This document shows, piece by piece, positions 23,981 to 31,997 of a stretch of 64,000 nt of DNA. The DNA is taken from the NCBI RefSeq assembly GCF_014646335.1, contig NZ_BMNG01000013.1:62001-126000 (forward strand), given 5' to 3'. Every line of letters begins with the position of its first letter. Positions within the stretch are counted from its first letter, which is position 1. Made by a program: the position numbers and the translations under genes. This DNA is from Streptomyces lasiicapitis. GTDB lineage: Bacteria > Actinomycetota > Actinomycetes > Streptomycetales > Streptomycetaceae. Below the pieces are notes generated by a model, which had not been told where the DNA came from, did no database searches, and saw only the letters and a list, made by a program, of their open reading frames with translations.

Positions 23981-26529
23981 TCAGGATCGCCCTGCGCACC
24001 CTGCGCCATCACCGGACGGGGTTCCTCGCCTCGTTCATCGCGCTGTTCTTCGGCGCCGCGATCGTCGTCGGCTGCGGCGGACTGCTGCAGAGCGCCCTGA
24101 AGAGCACGGCGCAGCCCGAGCGCCTTGCCGCCGCGCCCATCGTGGTCAGCGCCGACCAGCGCTATCTCGGCACCCAGAGCGAGGAGCCGTTCATCGAACG
24201 CGTCCCCGTGGACGCCGAGTTGGCCAAGAAGCTGAAGTCCGTCGAGGGCGTCGGCGCGGCCGTGCCGGACGTGTCGTTCCCGGCCGCGCTCGCGTCCGGT
24301 GACGGCAAGCAGGCCGCCGCGAAGGTCACCGGCCACGGCTGGTCCTCCGCCAAGCTCACGCCGTACCGCGTCAGTTCAGGCGCCGCGCCCTCCGGACCCG
24401 GCCAGGTCGTCCTCGACGAACGCCTCGCCGGGCAGGCCGGGTTGAAGCCCGGCGACCGCGTCCGGCTGCTCGTCGGCGGCGGCGCCCAGAACTTCGAGGT
24501 CTCCGGGCTCGCCCGGGGCGACGGCGGCTCCGGCAGCGTCTTCCTCAGCGACGCGCGGGCCGCCGAGCTCTCCGCCCGCCCCGGCAAGGCCGACGTGATC
24601 GGCGTGTTCCCGGCCTCCGGCGCGGACGCCGGACAGGTCGCGAAGGCCGTCGAGAAGGCCCTCGGCACCCCGGCCCTCACCGTCCTCACCGGCTCCGAGC
24701 GCGGCCGCGCCGAGAACCCCGACATCGTCTCCGGCGGCGACGACCTGGTCGCCCTCGCGGCGGCCTTCGGCGGACTCGCCGCGATGGTCACCGTGTTCGT
24801 GGTCGCCAGCACCCTCGGCCTCTCCATCCAGCAGCGTCAGCGCGAGATGGCGCTGCTGCGCGCGATCGGCGCCACCCCCGGCCAGCTGCGCCGGCTGATC
24901 CTCGGCGAGACACTGCTGCTCACGGTCATCGCGGCGGGCCTCGCCTGCGCGCTCGGCCCGCAGTTCGGCCGGATGCTGCTCGACGCGTTCGCCTCCGCCG
25001 GTGTCGTACCGGACAGCATGGAGTTCCACGCCGGCAGCCTCCCGCTGATCGCGGGCGCGTCCACGGCGCTGATCACGGCGGTCGGCGCGGCGTTCATCGC
25101 GGCCCGCGGCCCGGCCCGCACCCGGCCCACGGAGGCGCTGTCCGAAGCGGGCCTGGAGCGGCGCTGGTTCAGCTGGCCGCGCGTGGTCCTCGCGGTGCTC
25201 TGCCTCGGCGGCGGCGCGGCGCTCGCCGTGGTCACGGCCGGGATGGACGGGCCCAAGGCGGCCGGGGCGGCGACCCCCGCGGCGATGGTGTGGACGGCCG
25301 GGTTCGGGCTGCTCGGTCCTGTGCTGACGCGCGCCATGACGGCGGGCCTGTTCCGGCCGGTGAGCGCGCTGTCGGGCCTCTCCGGGCGCCTCGCCACCCT
25401 CAACTCCAAGGCGCGCACGGCACGGTTCGCGGGCGCGGTGATGCCGGTCATGCTCGCCACCGGACTCGCCATCGCCCTGATCTACATGCAGACCACCAAC
25501 TCCCGTGGCGCGGAGCGGGCGTTCGACGACAGCCTGCGCGCCGACCTCGCCGTCACCTCCGACGCCGGGGGCCTGCCCCTGGACATGGTCGACACGGTCC
25601 AGAAGCAGAAGGGCGTCGCGGCGGCCTCCGCGCAGGTCTCCAGCATCGGATACGTCGAGCCGCGGACGCCGGTCGAGCCGACCGCCGACAGCGGCGAGGG
25701 CGCGGCCGACCCGCCCGAGATGGCGCTCGCGGGCGTCACGCCCGAGGGCATCACGAAGACCACGGCGTTCCGCGCGACCGAGGGCAGCCTCGGCGCCCTG
25801 CGCGGCAAGACCGTCGCCCTGCCCACCCGCTACACCGACGGCCACAAGGTCGGCGACATGGTCCCGATGCGCCTCGGCGACGGCAGCCGCGTCAGCCTCA
25901 AGCTGGTCGCCACGGTCAAGGGCGAGCGGGGCTACGAAACCGCGCTGCTGCCCGCCGCGTTCCTCGCCCAGCACACCGACTCCGGCCTGATCCCGCGCAT
26001 CATGGTGACGGCCGAGCCCGGCACCGACCGCGCCGAGCTGACCGCGACGCTCGACGCGCTGTCCGAGCAACAGCCCGGACTGCGCGTCACCAGCCGCGAC
26101 ACCCTGGCCGCCGCCCAGGCCGAACAGGACGACACCCAGGCCTGGATGGCCTACCTCGTCCTCGGCGTCGTCGTCGGCTACGCGGTGATCGCCCTGGTCA
26201 ACACCCAGGCCCTGGCGACGACCGAACGCCGCCGCGAGTTCATGCTCCAACGGCTCATCGGCGCCACCCGCCGCCAGGTCATGCAGATGATGGCGATGGA
26301 GGCCGCCCTGGTTGCCCTCGCGGGCATCGTCCTCGGCTCGATCGTCGCGGCCCTCACGCTGGTGCCGCTGAGCATGAGCGTCCTCGGCACGGCCACACCG
26401 GAGGGCTCCCCCTGGATCTTCGCCGTGGTGGTCGGGGCGGCCTTCGCCCTCACCCTGGCCACGACCCTGATCTCGGCCCTGACGGTCCTCAGGAACCGGC
26501 CGGTGGAGGCGGTGGGGGTACGGGAGTAG
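23977..26529 (+). CDS. FtsX-like ABC transporter permease
   Basis: Protein of 850 residues starting at ATG 23977-23979, overlapping the ATPase stop. It has an N-terminal membrane helix (FLASFIALFFGAAIVVGCGG), an extracytoplasmic domain, and a three-helix FtsX bundle containing LGLSIQQRQREMALLRAIGA and TPGQLRRLILGETLLL. A second duplicated half ends with ATTERRREFMLQRLIGATRR and a final helix group. The paired 'REMALLRAIGAT' and 'REFMLQRLIGAT' motifs are the FtsX/MacB signature. Two fused FtsX units in one chain are common in actinobacteria. With the ATPase it forms an exporter or antibiotic-resistance pump. Hairpin 26563-26595 ends the operon. Confidence 0.92.
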   Translation: MIRIALRTLRHHRTGFLASFIALFFGAAIVVGCGGLLQSALKSTAQPERLAAAPIVVSADQRYLGTQSEEPFIERVPVDAELAKKLKSVEGVGAAVPDVSFPAALASGDGKQAAAKVTGHGWSSAKLTPYRVSSGAAPSGPGQVVLDERLAGQAGLKPGDRVRLLVGGGAQNFEVSGLARGDGGSGSVFLSDARAAELSARPGKADVIGVFPASGADAGQVAKAVEKALGTPALTVLTGSERGRAENPDIVSGGDDLVALAAAFGGLAAMVTVFVVASTLGLSIQQRQREMALLRAIGATPGQLRRLILGETLLLTVIAAGLACALGPQFGRMLLDAFASAGVVPDSMEFHAGSLPLIAGASTALITAVGAAFIAARGPARTRPTEALSEAGLERRWFSWPRVVLAVLCLGGGAALAVVTAGMDGPKAAGAATPAAMVWTAGFGLLGPVLTRAMTAGLFRPVSALSGLSGRLATLNSKARTARFAGAVMPVMLATGLAIALIYMQTTNSRGAERAFDDSLRADLAVTSDAGGLPLDMVDTVQKQKGVAAASAQVSSIGYVEPRTPVEPTADSGEGAADPPEMALAGVTPEGITKTTAFRATEGSLGALRGKTVALPTRYTDGHKVGDMVPMRLGDGSRVSLKLVATVKGERGYETALLPAAFLAQHTDSGLIPRIMVTAEPGTDRAELTATLDALSEQQPGLRVTSRDTLAAAQAEQDDTQAWMAYLVLGVVVGYAVIALVNTQALATTERRREFMLQRLIGATRRQVMQMMAMEAALVALAGIVLGSIVAALTLVPLSMSVLGTATPEGSPWIFAVVVGAAFALTLATTLISALTVLRNRPVEAVGVRE

Positions 26530-26562
26530 GCCCCGGGCACGCCCGGGCCCCCGGGCACGAAG

Positions 26563-26595
26563 GAACCCCCGACGCGGGATGCGCGCCGGGGGTTC
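26563..26595. terminator. Bidirectional hairpin terminator
   Basis: GAACCCCC (26563-26570) pairs with GGGGGTTC (26588-26595), followed by TT. It lies between the convergent permease and winged-helix regulator genes and can stop both. Confidence 0.75.
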
Positions 26596-26629
26596 TTCGT
26601 ACGGCTTGGCTTACTTCGTACGGCTTGGC

Positions 26630-27646
26630 CTACGAGGCGTGCCGCACGGTGCGCTGGGCCGGTATGGCGTCCAGGACGCGCAGCCGCGGAGCGGACTGGG
26701 TGCGGCGGCGGGGCGTGTGCTGCTCGGTGGCGGGACGTGCGGCCATGCCCTTGAGCAGGGCGACGCCCAGCGGGGTCAGCGTGTGAAGGACCGTGTTGCG
26801 GATGCGGCGCGTGGTGATGAGGCCGGTCTGGCGGAGCACCGCGGTGTGCTGGCTGGCGCCGGCCGCGGAGATGCCGAGGCGGTCGGCGAGCTGGCTGGTG
26901 GTGCAGCTGGCCCGCAGCACGTGCAGGGCGGCGGCGCGGGTCTGGCCGACCAGGGCGCCGAGGCTCTGGGCGCTCTCCTCGGCGTCCGGCTCGTCCCACA
27001 GCGCGGCCGCCTGCTGCACGTCCGGGGGCGTGGCGAAGGCGAGGACGACCGGGCTGTTCTCCCCCAGCTTCCTGGTGACGCGGCCCGCACGGTGGTTGAG
27101 GAACACCGACGGCGTGAGCACGAGACCGCGCCCGCCCAGGTGGATGTCCTCGTCGGGGCCGTCGTGGATCTCCAGGACCGGCGCCTTCCACGTCATCTTG
27201 GAGTGCAGGGTCGCGAGCAGCAGATCGACGCCGCCCGCCATCACCACCCGGCCGCGCGCGTCGCACTCGGCCTCCAGGTAGGCCACGATGCGGTCCCAGT
27301 ACGGCGCCACGACCGCCTTCCACAACTGCGACAGCTCACCGGGCGCCTCCTGCGCGGGCACCTGCGGCACCGGCGCCGCCGCGTCCAGGAGATCACCGCT
27401 CATCGCCCGGTCGGAACGCTCGATGCCCCGCAGCAACGCGTCCAGGTCGGGCAGGTCGCCCGCGCCCGCGAGCAGCCCCGGCCGCTGCGCGAGGCGCTTG
27501 CCGACCTGGCTGCGCCAGCGCGCGAACGGCGCCCCGATGCCGCGCCCGAGCAGCCCGTACGCGAACGCCGTCTCGGCGAGCGGCCCGGCCGTCGTCTTCA
27601 GACGCGTCCGCGCGAAGTCCGCGGCGGTGAAGTGGATTCGTTGCAT
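26630..27646 (-). CDS. Winged-helix (ArsR-like) regulator, DUF5937 type
   Basis: Protein of 338 residues. The N-terminal part (MQRIHFTAADFARTRLKTTA, GPLAETAFAYGLL) is the DUF5937-type domain common in Streptomyces. The C-terminal third holds an ArsR-like winged helix: LGALVGQTRAAALHVLRASC, TTSQLADRLGISAAGASQHT, AVLRQTGLITTRR, NTVLHTLTPLGVALL. No metal-binding Cys cluster is seen. It converges on the MacB-like exporter operon and lies upstream of the DrrA ATPase on the other side. It may regulate a transporter or be unrelated to the cluster. The 249-bp gap behind its start contains short GGCCTGGCA repeats (about 27808-27840) but no clear element. Confidence 0.85.
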   Translation of the reverse strand: MQRIHFTAADFARTRLKTTAGPLAETAFAYGLLGRGIGAPFARWRSQVGKRLAQRPGLLAGAGDLPDLDALLRGIERSDRAMSGDLLDAAAPVPQVPAQEAPGELSQLWKAVVAPYWDRIVAYLEAECDARGRVVMAGGVDLLLATLHSKMTWKAPVLEIHDGPDEDIHLGGRGLVLTPSVFLNHRAGRVTRKLGENSPVVLAFATPPDVQQAAALWDEPDAEESAQSLGALVGQTRAAALHVLRASCTTSQLADRLGISAAGASQHTAVLRQTGLITTRRIRNTVLHTLTPLGVALLKGMAARPATEQHTPRRRTQSAPRLRVLDAIPAQRTVRHAS

Positions 27647-27895
27647 GGCGTTGCCCCCAGGTGTCCCGCGTGCCCCGTGTCCCTTGTGGGTCCCGCACGA
27701 AGAGAAGAAGTAGGAAGTGGTGAGAGGAAGAAGAAGGTGGGCCCGGTCCGTCGGGCTCGTGGGCCGTCGGCACCGTCGGCCGTGCGACCCGACCGGCGGG
27801 TGCTCGACCTGGCAGGCCTGGCAGGCCTGGCGGCCCAGGTGGCCCGGCGGTCCCGGTCGACGGCGGGCCCGTGCTCGCTCAGGCCGTCACGCCGA

Positions 27896-28825
27896 CTACG
27901 TCGACTTGCCGGTGAGCGTGACGAACACGTCGTCCAGCGTCGGCCTGCGGAGCGCGAAGTCGGCCACCTCGACGCCCTGTTCGCGCAGGGCGACCGCGGC
28001 CGTGGCGAGTCCGCCCATGCCGTCGCCCAGGGCGATGGATATGAGGCCGTCGGCGTCCACGGACGGCTCGTCCGCCGACACCGCACGCAGCGCGGTCACC
28101 GCGGCGGCCACGCCGTCCAGCCGCGCCACCGACACCTCGAGCCGCTCCTCGCCGACCTTCCGCTTCAGCTCGTCCGGCGTGCCGTCGGCGATGACCCGGC
28201 CGGAGTCGATGACCGTGATCCGGTCGGCCAGGAAGTCGGCCTCCTCCAGATACTGCGTCGTCAGCAGCACGGTCATCCCGTCCGCGACCAGCTCGCGCAC
28301 CACGTTCCACAGCCCCATCCGGCTCACCGGATCCAGGCCCGTCGTCGGCTCGTCCAGGAACAGCACGGACGGCGTGGCGACCAGACACGCGGCCAGGTCG
28401 AGCCGCCGCCGCATCCCACCGGAGTACGTACGCACCGGACGGTCGCCCGCCCCCGTCAGGTCGAAGCGGTCCAGCAGGCTCTCCGCCCGCTCCCGCGCCG
28501 ACCGCCGGCCCAGGTGCAGCAGCGTCCCGATGAGGACCAGGTTCTCCCGGCCGGTGAGGTGTTCGTCCACCGCCGCGTACTGACCGGCCAGGCCGATCCT
28601 GCGCCGCACCTCGCGCGGCTGCCTCACCACGTCGAAGCCGGCCACCTCGGCGCGGCCGCCGTCCGGTTCGAGCAGCGTCGCCAGCATCCGCACGGTCGTC
28701 GTCTTGCCCGCGCCGTTCGGCCCGAGCAGGCCGAGCACGGTGCCGCCCGGCACCTCCAGGTCGACGCCGCCGAGTGCCTCGGTCTGCTCGTAGCGCTTGC
28801 GCAGACCCTCCGCCTGAATCGCCAT
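27896..28825 (-). CDS. ABC transporter ATP-binding protein (DrrA-like)
   Basis: Protein of 309 residues from ATG 28823-28825. It has Walker A GPNGAGKTT, signature YSGGMRRRLDLAACL, Walker B SVLFLDEPTTGLDP, and the extended C-terminal domain typical of daunorubicin-resistance ATPases, ending RRPTLDDVFVTLTG. DrrA proteins energise a DrrB membrane partner. No permease follows it; the only DrrB-like permease in the window is at 183-1100 in the synthetase operon, so the pair is probably split across the cluster. It is 47 bp downstream of the MbtH gene and would share the SARP-type promoter at 29170-29204. Confidence 0.93.
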   Translation of the reverse strand: MAIQAEGLRKRYEQTEALGGVDLEVPGGTVLGLLGPNGAGKTTTVRMLATLLEPDGGRAEVAGFDVVRQPREVRRRIGLAGQYAAVDEHLTGRENLVLIGTLLHLGRRSARERAESLLDRFDLTGAGDRPVRTYSGGMRRRLDLAACLVATPSVLFLDEPTTGLDPVSRMGLWNVVRELVADGMTVLLTTQYLEEADFLADRITVIDSGRVIADGTPDELKRKVGEERLEVSVARLDGVAAAVTALRAVSADEPSVDADGLISIALGDGMGGLATAAVALREQGVEVADFALRRPTLDDVFVTLTGKST

Positions 28826-28872
28826 GCCCACGAGTACTCCTCCAGCTCCCCGCTCCGGTGACCGACGGCCCG

Positions 28873-29091
28873 TCAGGCCGCCGTACTGCCCGACGACTCG
28901 CGCAGGCTGCTCGGGCGCATGTCCGTCCAGTGCTCCTCGACGTACGCGAGGGCCTGATCCCGCGGGCCCTCGCCCCACGCCACCGTCCATCCGTCCGGTC
29001 GCGGCGCGAACGCGGGCCACAGGGAGTGCTGGCCCTCGTCGTTCACCAGCACCAGGAAGGTTCCGTCCGGGTCCTCAAAGGGGTTCGACAC
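28873..29091 (-). CDS. MbtH-like protein
   Basis: Complete 72-residue MbtH-family protein: NPFEDPDGTFLVLVNDEGQH, then SLWPAFAPRPDGWTVAWGEG and YVEEHWTDMRPSSL, with the three conserved Trp residues. MbtH proteins bind the N-lobe of adenylation domains and are often needed for their solubility and activity. It may act on the free-standing A enzyme (29283-30884) and on the two A domains of the synthetase. It has its own candidate SARP box 80-113 bp upstream, separate from the A-domain gene 191 bp behind it. Confidence 0.97.
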   Translation of the reverse strand: MSNPFEDPDGTFLVLVNDEGQHSLWPAFAPRPDGWTVAWGEGPRDQALAYVEEHWTDMRPSSLRESSGSTAA

Positions 29092-29169
29092 GTCGCACTC
29101 TCCGTATCCGAGTCGTCAGGGCGGGCCTGGCGCTTGGTGCGGGAGCGCACGCTCCTGGCCCGTAGCGTC

Positions 29170-29204
29170 ATGTTCTCGGCACGGCGCTGACAAGCCGCTG
29201 ACAC
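29170..29204 (-). promoter_or_regulatory. Candidate SARP box and -10 for the mbtH-drrA operon
   Basis: Minus-strand heptamers GTGTCAG (plus 29198-29204) and TTGTCAG (plus 29187-29193) are 11 bp apart, and a -10-like GAACAT (plus 29170-29175) starts 11 bp after the second. The spacing is identical to three other sites in the window. It is within the 191-bp spacer after the A-domain gene. Confidence 0.7.
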
Positions 29205-29282
29205 TTGGCGGAGCGGGCAAGTCGGCCTTCGGCCTCGACCTCAGGCGCCGGACGGGCTGAAAAACCGCCGGGTGGGGTGCGC

Positions 29283-30884
29283 CTAGTCGTCCAGCTGGCG
29301 GCGCGTCGCTGCTACATCGCACTTGCCGTTGGCGTTGAAGACTATGTGCGGGACCAGGCTGACCGACTCGGGGACGAGGGCCGAGGGGAGGGCCGCGGTC
29401 AGGGCTTCTCGGACCGTGTCGGGGAGGTCGGTGGCGGTGGTGGTGCCGTCCTTGGTGCGTATGAAGAGTTCGAGGCTGTCCACGGGGCCGCGGACTATGT
29501 CGAAGGCCGCGTCGGCGACGCCCGGGACGGACAGGACGTGGTGGCGCAGTTCGCCCAGTTCCACTCGGTGGCCGTTGACCTTCAGCTGGTCGTCGCCTCG
29601 GCCCAGGTACAGGAGGGCGCCTTCCGGGAGCAGTTCCACCATGTCCCCGGTGCGGTAGGCCCGGCCGGGTGCGCCGCCCAGGTCCCCTTCGTCGAGGAAC
29701 TTCGCGGCGGCGTCCCGGCCGCCGAGATATCCGGCGGCTACCGCGCGGCCCGCGATGACCAGCTCGCCGGCCTGGCCCGGCGCGACCGGCCGGAGCTGGT
29801 CGTCGACGACATAGGCGCGGGTGTTCCAGGCGGGGCTGCCGATCGGAACCGTCGGGGTCGTGGGCACGCGGGTGCTGTCGAAGGCGTAGGCACAGCAGCC
29901 GATCGTGGTCTCCGTCGGGCCGTAGTGGTTGAGGAGCCGGACGCCGTCCAGGCGGGGGGCGAGCGAGGAGATGAGCGCCGGGTCCAGGCCCTCGCCGCCG
30001 AACATCAGCAGCCGCGTCGCGAGGTCGTACCTCGGCGGCTCCGCCAGGACGTCGAAGAAGCGGGCGTGCGACGGCGTCAGCTTCACGAAGGTGTACTTGT
30101 CCTCGCGGGCACCGAAGAGCGTCCCCTGGTCGTGCAGCCCTGACACCGTCACCACCCGCAGGCCCCGGGCCAGCGGCACCCACAGCGATGTCATCGCCAG
30201 GTCGAAGCCGAGGCTCGCGAACAGCGGGCTGCCGACGCCCGCGCCGCCGACCAGTTCACCGCACCACGACACGTAGTTGGCGAGGGAGGCGTGCGGCACC
30301 ATCACGCCCTTGGGCGTGCCGGTCGAGCCGGAGGTGAAGACCACGTACGCGATGTCCTCCGGGCCCGGGAGCTCGGGCTCCGGCGGCGCGACGGCACCCG
30401 GCCGGCCCGCCGCGACCGACGCTCCCGCCGCCACCAGCTCCCGCACGTCGAGCACGGGCACCCGCACCTGGGGCAGCCGGGCCGCGGACGGACCCCCGTC
30501 GTGCAGCAGGGCGGATGGGTCGGCGCCCGCGAGGACGGCCGCCGTGCGGTCGCCCGGGTGGGAGGGGTCGATCGGTACGTAGGCAGCGCCCAGCGCCATC
30601 ACGGCCAGCGCTCCGGTCACCACTCCGGCCGTGCGATCGGCCCACAGGGCAACGCGGTCGCCGGGGCCGACACCAGCCTCCTTCAGTCCGGCGGCCACGG
30701 CCAGGGCATCACCCCATAGTTGACGGAACGTCAGGAAGTGGCCGGCCGATTCCACGGCCACCGCGTCCGGCCGCAGCAGCGCGTGCTCACGCACCATCCG
30801 CACCACCGAGTCGGCTTCGACACGGCGTACGGCGCCGGACAGCACGCTGGGGTGTACCACTGACGAGACCATCGACGTCACCAT
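29283..30884 (-). CDS. Free-standing NRPS adenylation enzyme, aspartate-type pocket
   Basis: Protein of 533 residues with A-domain cores only: VFTSGSTGTPKGVM at about 183-196, NHYGPTETT at 319-327, YRTGDMVELL, and NGKCDVAATR with the catalytic Lys near the end. There is no carrier domain. Pocket residues by alignment to GrsA: Asp228, Leu229, Thr232, Lys268, Met294, Gly296, His320, Ile328, Gly329 plus the Lys. This spells D L T K M G H I G K, one change from the aspartate signature D L T K V G H I G K as I recall it. The synthetase's last module lacks an A domain, so this enzyme probably loads aspartate onto T3 in trans. The start has AGGAG six bases upstream, 12 bp after the membrane-protein stop. 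Confidence 0.92.
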   Translation of the reverse strand: MVTSMVSSVVHPSVLSGAVRRVEADSVVRMVREHALLRPDAVAVESAGHFLTFRQLWGDALAVAAGLKEAGVGPGDRVALWADRTAGVVTGALAVMALGAAYVPIDPSHPGDRTAAVLAGADPSALLHDGGPSAARLPQVRVPVLDVRELVAAGASVAAGRPGAVAPPEPELPGPEDIAYVVFTSGSTGTPKGVMVPHASLANYVSWCGELVGGAGVGSPLFASLGFDLAMTSLWVPLARGLRVVTVSGLHDQGTLFGAREDKYTFVKLTPSHARFFDVLAEPPRYDLATRLLMFGGEGLDPALISSLAPRLDGVRLLNHYGPTETTIGCCAYAFDSTRVPTTPTVPIGSPAWNTRAYVVDDQLRPVAPGQAGELVIAGRAVAAGYLGGRDAAAKFLDEGDLGGAPGRAYRTGDMVELLPEGALLYLGRGDDQLKVNGHRVELGELRHHVLSVPGVADAAFDIVRGPVDSLELFIRTKDGTTTATDLPDTVREALTAALPSALVPESVSLVPHIVFNANGKCDVAATRRQLDD

Positions 30885-30896
30885 CGTCCACTCCTG

Positions 30897-31997
30897 TCAT
30901 CGTGCCGGGGCGCGCCCGGTCATCAGGGCCGGGAAGTCCCCGGCGTCCCTGGTCTCTCTCCGGTCCGCCGCGGGCCGGTCCATGCGGCGCAGCTCCGCCG
31001 TGACCACGGCGAGCAGCAGGACGTCGAGGACCAGGTCCTGGACGGCCGAGAACTGGTGGATCGTGAAGTTCAGGACCTGGCCCGGCAGCAGGTCGATCAG
31101 GACGCCCGTGCGCAGAGCGCGGAAGGCAGCGGGGCGGTCGCGGCGCAGCTTGCGGACCGCGTGCACGTACAGGCCCCAGGTGACCGCCGCGCAGGCCATG
31201 GCCACCACCAGCGCGTTCCACTCGCGCTCGCTGTCCGGACCCCCGAGGCCGCTCGCGGCCAGGCGGCCCAGGCGCAGGAAGCCGAACAGCACCGCGAGGA
31301 CCACCGCCGCCCTGACCACGCCGGTGCGGGCCGCGAGCCCGCCGAAGCGGCGGCATATCTCTTCCCAAGCGCCGTGCCATGCACGGACCTTGGGCTCCCG
31401 CTGCGGCAGCGTGTCCAGGGCCCGCAGCAGCGCGCGGTCGGTCTCCCGTGGCGACCCTGCGAGAAGCAGGCGCGCCCTGGCCTTCTCGGCGGCCGTCAAG
31501 CCGTCGTCCACGCCGTGCAGCAGCAGCTCGGCCGCCTGGGACGTCCGCGTGGCCGCAGCGACGTCGGGGGCCTCGCGGCGCCCGCCCGGCAGCTTGTCGT
31601 CGGCACGCCAGGCGATCACGACGAGGACGGCGAAGCTGAGGTAGATCAACCCTGCCGCCGGGGCGTACAAGTACCCCTCGTTCGACACCTGTTTGCCGAC
31701 CTGGTCTATGAACAGGCCGAAGCCGACGCCGCCGACCAGGGCCGCGCCTCTGCGCAGCCTGCGCCCGGCGAGGCCGAGGAGGGCGATCTGGCTCAGCGCC
31801 ATCAGCAGCCCGCCCCACAGCATGTGCGAGATGTGCACCGTGGCGTCCGGGTCCTTGCTGCCGAGCTTGGGATAGCCGGCGAGCGCGAGGAAGGCGCGGG
31901 TGATGAGGACGGTGAGGATGCCCGACATCACGAACAGCCGCAGCAGGGGCGCCGAAGTGGCGGATCTGCGGGCGCCGATGGAGGTCAGTGGCTTCAT
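30897..31997 (-). CDS. Multi-pass membrane protein of unknown function
   Basis: Protein of 366 residues starting at ATG 31995-31997, overlapping the formamidase stop (ATGA). Hydrophobic segments: LFVMSGILTVLITRAFLALA, HMLWGGLLMALSQIALLGLA, ALVGGVGFGLFIDQVGKQVS, GLIYLSFAVLVVIAW. After a soluble stretch of about 90 residues (TSQAAELLLHGVDDGLTAAE) there are VVRAAVVLAVLFGFLRLGRL, WNALVVAMACAAVTWGLYVH and a last pair near the C-terminus. I do not recognise the family. It lies inside the dioxygenase-formamidase-A-enzyme operon with coupled translation, so it likely serves the same pathway, perhaps in transport or membrane anchoring. A nearly identical open frame continues upstream to 32351 but is formamidase DNA in another frame. 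Confidence 0.8.
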   Translation of the reverse strand: MKPLTSIGARRSATSAPLLRLFVMSGILTVLITRAFLALAGYPKLGSKDPDATVHISHMLWGGLLMALSQIALLGLAGRRLRRGAALVGGVGFGLFIDQVGKQVSNEGYLYAPAAGLIYLSFAVLVVIAWRADDKLPGGRREAPDVAAATRTSQAAELLLHGVDDGLTAAEKARARLLLAGSPRETDRALLRALDTLPQREPKVRAWHGAWEEICRRFGGLAARTGVVRAAVVLAVLFGFLRLGRLAASGLGGPDSEREWNALVVAMACAAVTWGLYVHAVRKLRRDRPAAFRALRTGVLIDLLPGQVLNFTIHQFSAVQDLVLDVLLLAVVTAELRRMDRPAADRRETRDAGDFPALMTGRAPAR

